Assembly (NCBI GenBank): GCA_001899635.1
Contig: MKVQ01000013.1
Span: 22,771 to 86,770, forward strand
Reading direction: 5' to 3'
DNA length: 64,000 nt
Origin: Myxococcales bacterium 68-20
GTDB taxonomy: Bacteria; Myxococcota_A; Polyangia; Polyangiales; Polyangiaceae
A program made the position numbers and the translations under genes. Position 1 is the stretch's first letter. Each line of letters opens with the position of its first letter. Below, one piece after another: positions 55,268-63,023 of this stretch. The notes beneath the pieces were generated by a model. That model worked only from the letters and a program-made list of their open reading frames with translations, had not been told where the DNA came from and did not search any database.

Positions 55268-55375
55268 CGAGAAGGAAGTCCGAGCGCGCGCGACCGGAGA
55301 AAGCCTCGGCCCGGAAGGCGTTCACACAACGCCCAATCTACGAATTCCACCTGCAGCGGAATCGCCGACCAGTTG
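55268..55375 (-). repeat. 108-bp repeat, copy 3 (inverted)
   Basis: Reverse complement of the element at 39448-39555 with two or three substitutions. Its insertion boundary coincides with the end of recognisable bactofilin sequence on the left. On the right it is followed after 14 bp by a 20-nt direct repeat. Confidence 0.9.
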
Positions 55376-55388
55376 GGCCGTTCCGGGC

Positions 55389-55428
55389 GTTCAAATGGTC
55401 GCGATCTCGGCGTTCAAATGGTCGCGAG
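55389..55428. repeat. Direct repeat of 17-18 nt beside repeat copy 3
   Basis: GCGTTCAAATGGTCGCGA occurs twice, about 23 nt apart, each followed by TCTC or GATC. With the adjoining cgatctcg and cgagatc it also forms an inverted pair. It may mark a recombination or insertion scar. Confidence 0.6.
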
Positions 55429-55499
55429 ATCCGCAGCCTCGGCGCGCTGTTCCTGCTACGCCGCCGCCGCTGAGCGACGAGGAAACCAGGGGGCCCAGG

Positions 55500-58400
55500 C
55501 TACTTCTTCTTCTTCTTCTGCGTTTTGCGCGGCATTTTCAGCTCGTACGCGTCCAGCAGCGGACGGAGCGGAGTCGGATCCTTGAACCGACTCGCAAGAT
55601 CCTTAATGTTTTCACGGCGTTGCAAATAGTGCACGTGGGTCTTGCTGAGCGGTACGTGCAGCAGGCCGAGAATTTCTGCCGCCTCGCTGGCCTTGACCGT
55701 CAGAAAGCGACGGTGATCGGTCAGGTAGTCGTCGAAGGGCAAGCAAGTATTGGCGGGATCGTTGAGATCTGCACCGGCGTCGAGCAACGCGCGGGTCACC
55801 GCGGCGCTGCAAACGTGATGGAGGGGGGAGTACCAGTTCGGGTTGGTAAACGGACTCGATTGCGGACGTGCGCCGTGGGCGAGCAGCAGCTGCACGATCT
55901 TCAATTGATCGCCGCGCACTGCTGCCGAGAGTGCTGGGATGGCCTCGGTCGTTTCGTAAAAAAACCGCTTGGCGACCACATGGCCACCGCACTGCGCGAC
56001 CTGCTTGCTCACCTCTCTGAAGAAGCCGAACTCGCAAGCGAGCACAAACACTTCGGGAATGTCTAGCGGTGCGCCTCGCCGCAGAAGCTCGCGCATCATT
56101 CGTTTGCCCTCGGTCGGCGCGGCGCCGCGGAGCTCCATCAGGGCAGTGCGCGTACGGGTATCGTTCCAGTCGATTGTGTCGAGTACTGCTTGCACGAACG
56201 GCGCGTCGACGGTGAAGCCTCTGTCTAGTCTCGGTGGTCTGCGGTCTACGTTGCGCCAGTGAAACAGCAACCGATGCAGGACCAAACCTGCGTGCACACC
56301 CAGCTCGTAGCTGCCACCCCCGAGCGCGGTGAACTTGGGCACGGGGCTCTCCAGCTGATGCAGGAGCGCCGCGGCGTCTTCGCTCGGAGTGAGCGGCGTG
56401 CCCTGCTGCGCCGCATGTGCTCGCACCGTGGTCAACGTGGCGTCGCGCTCGCGATCGTCCCTCGCGTACATCGGGCTCAACTCGTCCAGCGTGCGACCGA
56501 ACTCGTCGCGGCAGTCGAAGCGGGCGCCACGCGCGGCGCACTGGTCGATCACGTCGATTTTGTTGTACTGAACGGCCCCGATCAGTACGTCCTGGAGCCG
56601 GGCACCCCGCTCGAGCGCCCACTCGACGCGCGGCCACGGGTGCGTACCCATGGCCCGCGACGCCCAACGCACGCTCAGATCCAGACGTGGGCCTTCTCCG
56701 TCCATGAAGGCCTCCATCAACTCGAGGGGAGCCTCACGCGTGGCGCATTCCATGAGCATCGAGAGACCCGCTGGGTAACATTCCGGTTGATTGAGATCGG
56801 CACCGAGCGCGCGCACCCCGCGAATCAGCGTGCATAAGTCCGGATTTGGGGTCCATCCGCGGCGCATCAACCTGTCCAGCACGTGCGACGCCGAGCTCTT
56901 GAACCCCTTGAGCGCCGCTCCGGGATCCATCGCGTTCAGATCCAGGCCGAGCTCTTTTGCGCGATGGAAGACAGGAAGAAGGGCCAGGTATTCCGACGGT
57001 TCGGAAAGGGAGACGATCGTAGAAAAGAAACCTTTCCCTGCCACAGCTACGACCCCCGACCGGAGCGCATACTCCCGCGTACCGGTGAGCTCGGCGGCGA
57101 CCAGCGCCGCCGGATCGATGCGGGTCCTAGCTGGCGAGAAAATTTGGCGAATCAACGGCCCGAACTCCGGATCGTCCAGCAGCGGCGCAGCGAGACGACG
57201 AGCGTCATCCGACAGCAACTCCGACGACGAAGAGCTGCTCGACGAAGACGAAGAACTCGATACGTCGCCACCAGAGCTGGAGCTTCCGGTGCCAGGGTCG
57301 GAGGGTTCTTCGTCTGGATCGAATGACGCTGCGGTCGAAGAGACGCTCACGACCGCGGCAACAGGGGGCTCGGCTGGCTCGCTCGAGGTGTTCCACTTCG
57401 GGGCGTGCCGCCACTCGTCGAGGAGCGACGTCATGACGCGCGCCTCCTTTTTGCTCCGCGCGTTCGCCGGCAAGGCACCAAGGGGGACGGGCCCCTCCGC
57501 CCCGTTTCCGCTACACATGCCGTACACCTTGCCGCGCATGCCATCGTCCGACTTCGTGGGGTAGTATACGTCATCGCCACTTTCGGTTTGGGTGGGCGTG
57601 CCTACGACGAGCGTGGTCAGAGCCCCTCGCGAGACGACCCACAGCGCGGGAGAGTTCCAGCCCTCGGCGCTCGCGAGCCAAGGTTCGAGCCACGCAACCT
57701 CCTCGAGCGCCTTGGTCGCGCTGGCCCGATGGATGCCCTCTTCGAGGGGCACTCCAATCACCATCATCTGACCACTGTCATAGACCGTTAGGGCATACGG
57801 GAGAAGGTTGCGGGTTTCTGGCGGGAGCGAAGAGGTGGCCACGTGATAGCCGGCCACGAGCACGCCGTCCTCGTCACTGAGCCCTCCCTCGTCGAAGCGA
57901 TAGCGTGAAGGCTCACTCCGCGCTTCGCCGTTCGCGTCATAGGTGCAGAGCTCCCAGATGTCGCCGCCGTCGTCGAAGCGGAGACAAGACAGGCCACGCG
58001 GAGGCCCGCCGCAGCAAGTGACGGTTAGGAGCAGACCGCCTTCGGGATCGTAGGAGCGTAATCCGCCGAACAGGGTATTGCCGACCGCAACACACTCGTC
58101 GACCGAGCCGTCCTCGCGACGTCGGAGGTACGAGACGATGGCGGGTGAAAAGCCCAACGGACTGCTCGCGCGCTCGCCGGTGAGCGTGGCAGCGAGCGGC
58201 GGATCGCTCTCGCGGGTGGCACCGAGAATGCGCAACTTCGCGTCGTGGGCAACGAAGCGATGCAACGCTTCCTCGATGCTCCCGCAGTCCTCGTGCTCTT
58301 CTCCGTGTTCGAACCACGCGTCGACCGGCACGTGCACCACTTCCGTGCGACCATCCGGCCACCGGTAGGTGAAGGGCAGCGTACGCAACGAGGCGCCAGC

Positions 58401-59483
58401 GTCGAGCTCGGTCGTGCACAACGCGCGAGCGAAGTCAGCGAGGTCGGCGGTGGTGCCCGTCCTCGTCTCGACGGAGGGCGCCGCACCGCGTGCGGTGCGC
58501 GTCAGCACCAGAGTGTCGATTCGCGGCATCTCCAGCCTCACACCGGCGCGCGCTCGCGTGGGACGAACCAGCTCGATCGCGCTCGGTCCACCTAGACGAC
58601 GACCATCTCGGTCGTCGACGGTCACCAAGAACTGGCCCGCATTCACCTTGACGCGCTGGCGCGGTACGCGAAAGTGATTGAACCGCGTGAAGCTCTCTGG
58701 AGTTTCGCACATCAGCTCAACGCCGACATCCCCCGTTCCCGGAGGAACGAACGGAAACAGGTATTGTGCATAGACTTCCCCTGCGAGCGTCGCGAATCGC
58801 ACCCGCGTGTCCTGTTCTCGATCGGTGATCCACGCGATGTGGTTCAGCGCTTCATCCCACACCAGGAGATCGCGGAGCTCGTCGCCCTTGAATCGATAGT
58901 GCACCGCGCCATGCCGATGGTGACAACGGATCACCGCGGCGTCGGGTTTGACCTCGAAGAACGTGCCAACCGCGCGTTCGTTCAGCTGGTAGCCGTAGCC
59001 GGAGCCGCGCTGCTCGCAACCGTACCAGCCGCCCTCGCGCGTCCGCCATTGCACATGGCCCCCCTCCTCGACCACCTCGAAGCCCGCGGGCGGATCCGTC
59101 ATTTCGAAGGGGGCTGGCCCCACCCGAGAAAATCCCGCGGATCGCAGCTCTTCATAGCGTGCTCGAAAGGCGCGAAGCGCGTCGAGGAAGTCGAAGTACG
59201 TCGTTCGACTCCCGCCGGGTTCGAGCCAACGATCGGACAGCGGCAGCTCGATGTGACAGCGCTCGTCACCCCGTGCGAGCTCGAGCAACGGGCCGAGCTC
59301 GGTAACGCCGCGTTCGCGTCGATCTCGGACCGCGCGCTCGAGGGCGCGCCACGCAGCGGGAGCATCCTCGAGCTCGGTGCGGTGGACGCCTGAAATCGAC
59401 GATGCGAGGATGAAAGAACTGCCTTCGACGGAGAGCTCTTCGTCGTAGTTTTCTCGAGCAAAGCGGGGCCAAAGACGAGTCAC
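55500..59483 (-). CDS. Ankyrin-repeat protein of 1,327 residues
   Basis: Start GTG 59483 (MTRLWPRFARENYDEELSVE) chosen for an AGGAGG Shine-Dalgarno 7-8 nt upstream and because a nearby truncated copy starts at the same point with ATG. Residues 1-480 and 480-720 are two unassigned alpha/beta regions (EVVEEGGHVQWRTREGGWYG; VVSRGALTTLVVGTPTQTES). A linker with 13 consecutive Ser lies near 790. The C-terminal 500 residues hold ankyrin-like repeats (DQLKIVQLLLAHGARPQSSP, VTRALLDAGADLNDPAN) and end in a Lys-rich tail KKKKK. No signal peptide. Ankyrin modules bind proteins; an interaction scaffold or a contact-dependent effector or immunity system is possible but unproven. Confidence 0.85.
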   Translation of the reverse strand: MTRLWPRFARENYDEELSVEGSSFILASSISGVHRTELEDAPAAWRALERAVRDRRERGVTELGPLLELARGDERCHIELPLSDRWLEPGGSRTTYFDFLDALRAFRARYEELRSAGFSRVGPAPFEMTDPPAGFEVVEEGGHVQWRTREGGWYGCEQRGSGYGYQLNERAVGTFFEVKPDAAVIRCHHRHGAVHYRFKGDELRDLLVWDEALNHIAWITDREQDTRVRFATLAGEVYAQYLFPFVPPGTGDVGVELMCETPESFTRFNHFRVPRQRVKVNAGQFLVTVDDRDGRRLGGPSAIELVRPTRARAGVRLEMPRIDTLVLTRTARGAAPSVETRTGTTADLADFARALCTTELDAGASLRTLPFTYRWPDGRTEVVHVPVDAWFEHGEEHEDCGSIEEALHRFVAHDAKLRILGATRESDPPLAATLTGERASSPLGFSPAIVSYLRRREDGSVDECVAVGNTLFGGLRSYDPEGGLLLTVTCCGGPPRGLSCLRFDDGGDIWELCTYDANGEARSEPSRYRFDEGGLSDEDGVLVAGYHVATSSLPPETRNLLPYALTVYDSGQMMVIGVPLEEGIHRASATKALEEVAWLEPWLASAEGWNSPALWVVSRGALTTLVVGTPTQTESGDDVYYPTKSDDGMRGKVYGMCSGNGAEGPVPLGALPANARSKKEARVMTSLLDEWRHAPKWNTSSEPAEPPVAAVVSVSSTAASFDPDEEPSDPGTGSSSSGGDVSSSSSSSSSSSSSELLSDDARRLAAPLLDDPEFGPLIRQIFSPARTRIDPAALVAAELTGTREYALRSGVVAVAGKGFFSTIVSLSEPSEYLALLPVFHRAKELGLDLNAMDPGAALKGFKSSASHVLDRLMRRGWTPNPDLCTLIRGVRALGADLNQPECYPAGLSMLMECATREAPLELMEAFMDGEGPRLDLSVRWASRAMGTHPWPRVEWALERGARLQDVLIGAVQYNKIDVIDQCAARGARFDCRDEFGRTLDELSPMYARDDRERDATLTTVRAHAAQQGTPLTPSEDAAALLHQLESPVPKFTALGGGSYELGVHAGLVLHRLLFHWRNVDRRPPRLDRGFTVDAPFVQAVLDTIDWNDTRTRTALMELRGAAPTEGKRMMRELLRRGAPLDIPEVFVLACEFGFFREVSKQVAQCGGHVVAKRFFYETTEAIPALSAAVRGDQLKIVQLLLAHGARPQSSPFTNPNWYSPLHHVCSAAVTRALLDAGADLNDPANTCLPFDDYLTDHRRFLTVKASEAAEILGLLHVPLSKTHVHYLQRRENIKDLASRFKDPTPLRPLLDAYELKMPRKTQKKKKK

Positions 59484-59640
59484 GATTCGCCCTCCTGCGG
59501 AAAGGTACAATGGCAATGAGCGAGGACACTGCGCGGTAGCAACGGTCGGGCCGCACCTGACTGATTCTTCTAAACCGAAGTTCGCTCCTTGATCAAACGC
59601 GATCGGCCGTAAATTTCGGGCGATCGTTGAAGGGTATCTG

Positions 59641-59847
59641 TCAGCGTACTGGGTACGGCGCGATCTTCGAGACGAGGTCGAGTGCGCGTTGTTGCAGGGG
59701 CGTGAGGGAGGTGACGACCTCGAAGGTGGGGTCGTCGCCGACCGTGCCACGCGTTCGACAGGTGCTGCGAACGACGAGAGCGAGATTGTCGAGTAGCGTT
59801 CGGAAGTCGCTACTGAGTACACTGAGCCCGTGGACCTCCCTGCTCAC
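59641..59847 (-). CDS. Small hypothetical ORF
   Basis: 68 residues from GTG 59847 ending LTPLQQRALDLVSKIAPYPV. Composition is less Arg-biased than the shadow frames around it, and it lies between the ankyrin gene and its truncated copy on the same strand. It may be the tail end of a lost gene. No function recognised. Confidence 0.3.
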   Translation of the reverse strand: MSREVHGLSVLSSDFRTLLDNLALVVRSTCRTRGTVGDDPTFEVVTSLTPLQQRALDLVSKIAPYPVR

Positions 59848-59879
59848 CTTGGCGATTTCGAGCTCATGGAGCTCCTCGG

Positions 59880-60011
59880 GACCGCTACCTCGAGCTCTCG
59901 CCTAAGTACTGGGCCGCCACCCGCGCCCGCCTCGACCCGCGCGAGCTCGATCTCCCGATCGGGCACGTTACCGTACCGCCTCCCGCGGAACAGCAGCTGT
60001 CGTCGGACTGA
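59880..60011 (+). pseudogene. Protein remnant, 43 residues
   Basis: A frame with good amino-acid character, DRYLELSPKYWAATRARLDP followed by ELDLPIGHVTVPPPAEQQL, ends at TGA 60011. It has no start of its own; a GTG-started frame at 59830 would need a shift at 59,880. I do not recognise the family, but the composition is not that of an antisense shadow. Confidence 0.3.
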
Positions 60012-60337
60012 GCTGGCGCGCACGCTCGGCAGTCTGCGCCTCGCTGCGAGCCTTCGCCATCACGCCGCTTCAAGCAGCGGATACGCAGGCGCGGCGCGAG
60101 TGGAAGCTCGAGGCAAACACGTTCCTCGCCGCGGACGAGCTCGAGCAACGCACCGAGCTCCACCTGACCGCACTCGCGACGCGTGCGGATCGCTGCTTCG
60201 AACGCGCGCCACGCAGTGGGCGCGTCGACGTGCTCGGCGCGTTGCACACCAGAGCTCGAAGAAGTCACGAGCACGTTCTCCTCTACAGAAAGCTCTAGGT
60301 CGCCGTGATCGGCGGTGAATCGGGGCCAGAGTCTCAT
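59885..60337 (-). pseudogene. Truncated duplicate of the ankyrin protein N-terminus
   Basis: From ATG 60337 the first 80 residues (MRLWPRFTADHGDLELSVEE, then DAPTAWRAFEAAIRTRRECG and LGALLELVRGEERVCLELPL, ending about 60098) align with residues 2-82 of the 1,327-residue protein at about half identity. Beyond that the frame is unrelated Cys/Arg-rich sequence to 59885. It is a partial paralogue, not a recent copy. Confidence 0.75.
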
Positions 60338-60426
60338 CGGGCAAAGGCCTTTCCAGTCGGGAGCGAAACCACGGCGTCGGCGAGCGAAGTTTGAAAGTGG
60401 ACGGTTGGAGCAGAAGTGAGCTGACC

Positions 60427-60981
60427 TCAGGCCATGGCGATCTGCCAAAAGGTGTTGCGGCGCTGGCTCATGATCGCCCCGACTATCTCTTCGGTCGTTT
60501 GAGCGCGGTGACATCGGAAGCCGCGCAAGTGGGCCAGCAACGAAGGCGACTCGAGCATCCGGCGGAAGAAAGTGTCGCCCAGCTTGTTGTCTCGAACATC
60601 GAGCACCTCGAGCAGCGGCGTGGCCTCGATGAGCGCCAACATCCCGGCCTCCGGCATGGTGAGTGAGCTGCGAAGCGCGATATGACGAGCCTCACGCAAG
60701 GCCCTGGCTGCGACCAGCACCTCGACCTCGCGGTCCTCGCTGTGCATCAGGGTAAAGGCCTGACCGAGCTCAGGCACCGCTCCTCCGTCACTTCGAATCG
60801 GCACGAGGGTCGTACCCTCCGGAAAGACATGTAGCTCTTTCATCTGCGCAAGGAACTCGGCCTCCGTCTGCGGCGCACTGTAGAACGCCACCGCTGTCGA
60901 TGGGACTGACCAGTTGTTGAGGCCGAGAACCAAAGCATCATCGGGGGCGTGACTTTCGAGTAGCCCCAAATTCATTTTCAA
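60427..60981 (-). CDS. LRR-like small protein
   Basis: 184 residues from TTG 60981, which has GGAG 5 nt upstream; ATG 60975 is the alternative. The middle has a SseB-like strand-helix pattern (FYSAPQTEAEFLAQMKELHV, GQAFTLMHSEDREVEVLVAA). The C-terminal third resembles a leucine-rich repeat (LLEVLDVRDNKLGDTFFRRM, then LLAHLRGFRCHRAQTTEEIV). It is in the same orientation as the ankyrin protein and its duplicate, and upstream DNA turns AT-rich, indicating a promoter. The function is unknown; LRR and ankyrin proteins side by side suggest a protein-interaction island. Confidence 0.6.
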   Translation of the reverse strand: MKMNLGLLESHAPDDALVLGLNNWSVPSTAVAFYSAPQTEAEFLAQMKELHVFPEGTTLVPIRSDGGAVPELGQAFTLMHSEDREVEVLVAARALREARHIALRSSLTMPEAGMLALIEATPLLEVLDVRDNKLGDTFFRRMLESPSLLAHLRGFRCHRAQTTEEIVGAIMSQRRNTFWQIAMA

Positions 60982-61111
60982 ATAAACTCCGCATTGTGTG
61001 CAAATATTAAACTACTACGGCTTCAGACTTGCCATGAATGCGCCCGCGCCGCCGTAACCATATCCAGACATCAGCTACTGATCAACTAGGTTGATGACTC
61101 CATTGAACGAC

Positions 61112-61128
61112 CCCAAAATAGTTGGGGC
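61112..61128. repeat. Inverted repeat CCCCAA/TTGGGG
   Basis: Perfect 6-bp arms with a 5-nt loop (aatag) in the divergent region. Could be an operator or a terminator-like hairpin for either side. Confidence 0.5.
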
Positions 61129-61200
61129 GAGCTGGCTATTCACAGTAACGGCAGCGCGTGGACAACGTGACGCTCGACTTTCGCTGAACCGTCCTCGCTC

Positions 61201-61232
61201 GATCGAAACGTGTTTCGAACCATGTTTCGATC
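61201..61232. repeat. Inverted repeat GATCGAAAC/GTTTCGATC
   Basis: Perfect 9-bp arms (61201-61209 and 61224-61232). A second CGAAAC-gt-GTTTCG pair (61204-61217) is nested, so two alternative hairpins share the left arm. It lies about 150 bp before the HhH lipoprotein start. Confidence 0.55.
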
Positions 61233-61377
61233 CTGAATCGGCCTCGACCCGCGCATTTCCCGAGAATTTCGGGGTGCGCTGGCGGCCCCGGAGCCTCTCC
61301 ACGGAGCGGCATGCACCTTGCGACAGGACTCCAGTTCCGATGCCGGCGTGAGTCGCCGCCGTCGTTCAATACTTCAG

Positions 61378-62400
61378 ATGATGGAGACGTTCATGGTTCA
61401 ATCACGATGGCTCGCTCTCGGACTCGGCCTGATGCTCGCGCTCGCCGTCCCCGCTTGCACGGCCGACGCGGACGACGACGACGACGAGACCTCGTCGACC
61501 GAGGACAACCTCACCGTCACCAGCGCCGACACCGCCCTGCTCCTCGCCTTCGTCAACGACACGAACAACGACAAGCCCGAGTTCGTCAAAGCCGGTTTGA
61601 CGAACCCGGCAGCGACCGCGCTCGTCGCGCGCCGTGCAGGCCCGGACGCCACCGACGCCACGAGCGACGACTTCGTCTTCCAAACCATCGCCGACGTCGA
61701 CGCCATCCCGGGAATCGGCGCGGCCTCCATCAAGAAACTCATCGCCTACGCCAAGTCGAAAGCCCCCGCGGCAAACGGCGACCCATTCGACGATGCCACG
61801 TGTGACGGCCCGACGATGACGACGCAAGAAGCGCTTCAGCGCTTCCAGCCGGGCGCGAGCGTGGCCGAGCTTGGAACCTTCGAAACCCACATTCGCATGC
61901 GCGACTGCAACGTGCATACCGGTTGCGGGCCTTGGCTCAGCGAGCCAAACTTCGCCACCTACGCGAAGATAATCCGTCGCGTATGCAGCTGGGCGGGGCC
62001 GATATGTCGAAACCCTCAAAACCATAGACTGGAAGTGGACATGAGAAAGGATAAACGAACGGGGCCTGTCAAGCTGAAGACCACCGGCAGTTCTGTCTCG
62101 CTCGAGGCCGTCACCATCTCGGAAAACGATTTTGATGCCTACATTTATCGTCGCATTGAATGCGACGATATCCGCTCGCTGTCTTGTCAACTCGAGACGA
62201 GCTACAGCCACCCGCTCTCGCTCGGCACATGGGACCATATCAATCCTGAGTATTACCTAGGCAGCATACCTCACAAGGACATCTCGGTCCGCCTCACGAA
62301 CTCGTGCTATCGCACCCTCGTGACCTTCAAAGGGGACCCCAACGACAGCAGCAGCGGCTCGTTCACGGAGGGTGAGGCCGTATTTATTTCGCATTTCTAG
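61378..62400 (+). CDS. HhH-motif lipoprotein
   Basis: 340 residues, start at the ATG pair 61378/61381; ATG 61393 (MVQSRWLALG) is also possible. The signal peptide ends LAVPAC (lipobox Cys27), followed by an acidic stretch (DADDDDDETSSTED). Residues 45-135 form a ComEA-like helix-hairpin-helix module, seen as IADVDAIPGIGAASIKKLIA, which in exported proteins binds DNA. The C-terminal 200 residues are Cys-rich (DCNVHTGCGP, RRVCSWAGPICRNP, ECDDIRSLSCQ) and AT-richer in codons than the neighbourhood, so this part may have been acquired. It could act in DNA uptake or extracellular matrix DNA binding; this is inference from the HhH. Confidence 0.75.
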   Translation: MMETFMVQSRWLALGLGLMLALAVPACTADADDDDDETSSTEDNLTVTSADTALLLAFVNDTNNDKPEFVKAGLTNPAATALVARRAGPDATDATSDDFVFQTIADVDAIPGIGAASIKKLIAYAKSKAPAANGDPFDDATCDGPTMTTQEALQRFQPGASVAELGTFETHIRMRDCNVHTGCGPWLSEPNFATYAKIIRRVCSWAGPICRNPQNHRLEVDMRKDKRTGPVKLKTTGSSVSLEAVTISENDFDAYIYRRIECDDIRSLSCQLETSYSHPLSLGTWDHINPEYYLGSIPHKDISVRLTNSCYRTLVTFKGDPNDSSSGSFTEGEAVFISHF

Positions 62401-62418
62401 CTCCGGACGCTCCAGCCG

Positions 62419-62718
62419 TCAGAGCGTGCCGAGGAAAGCGAAGAGCGCTTCGCGATCGAAGGCGGACTGGGACGTGTAACGGGTCACGGAGCCTTGCGCC
62501 TCGCCGTCGTGGGCTCGGATTGCTTCGTCGAGGGTGGCCGCGCGGCCGTCGTGGAGATAGCGCGATCGCGAGCGGAGTCCCAGCGGTGCAGTTCGCCAAT
62601 CCTGCCCCGTGGCCTCGAATTGCGTGAAGCCATCTCGGAGCGCTTCTCCCATGTCGTGAAGCAGCAAGTCCGAATAGAGACGGATGGGGCCGGTCGGCGT
62701 CTCGAGGAGACCCGTCCT
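62419..62718 (-). pseudogene. Di-haem oxidoreductase (DHOR) C-terminal remnant
   Basis: RLYSDLLLHDMGEALRDGFT, then DWRTAPLGLRSRSRYLHDGR and AATLDEAIRAHDGEAQGSVT ending FAFLGTL are the C-terminal motifs of putative di-haem thiol oxidoreductases (YSDLLLHDMG, WRTxPLWGL, YLHDGRAxTLxEAIxxHxGEA). The haem-binding CxxCH motifs and the N-terminal 300 residues are absent. Upstream the frame runs into a 14-bp repeat cluster. Confidence 0.75.
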
Positions 62719-62829
62719 GCGGGCGTCTCGAGGAGACCGGGCGTCTAGGAGACCCGTCCTGGACCGGGCGTCTAGGAGACCCGTCCTGAGTTGATGTTTG
62801 GTGGTGTGGAGCCCAGGAGACCCGTCCTG
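62706..62829. repeat. Four copies of GGAGACCCGTCCTG
   Basis: Identical 14-mers at 62706-62719, 62748-62761, 62775-62788 and 62816-62829. The last two are followed by AGTTGATGTT, and copies 2 and 3 are preceded by gcgtcta, so the unit is longer in part. A fifth partial copy lies at about 62,731. On the minus strand each gives Arg-Thr-Gly-Leu-Leu in the oxidoreductase frame, so the array seems to have grown out of the gene's own sequence by slippage. Confidence 0.85.
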
Positions 62830-63023
62830 AGTTGATGTTGGACGAACGTTATCGCGCGAGGCGTCGTGGGCGGGAAGCGAGCGCGCCGCAGCTACCCATC
62901 GGCCCGACAGGGCGCCGATGAACCTGAGCAGGACCGCTGGGTACGCGGACGAGCGCCACGAACTCTGATGGGAACCGGTTGGCCAGCCGTATCGCTTGTA
63001 TGGGCGTGGCACCCTCGCCCGGA

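Larger units (their letters stand above)
60982..61377. other. Divergent regulatory region with inverted repeats
   Basis: About 400 bp, clearly more AT-rich than the rest between 60,980 and 61,140, with no gene. Inverted repeats: ATCAAC-tag-GTTGAT (61082-61096), CCCCAA-aatag-TTGGGG (61112-61128) and GATCGAAAC/GTTTCGATC (61201-61209 and 61224-61232). It should contain the promoters of the LRR-like gene (leftward) and the HhH lipoprotein gene (rightward). Confidence 0.55.
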
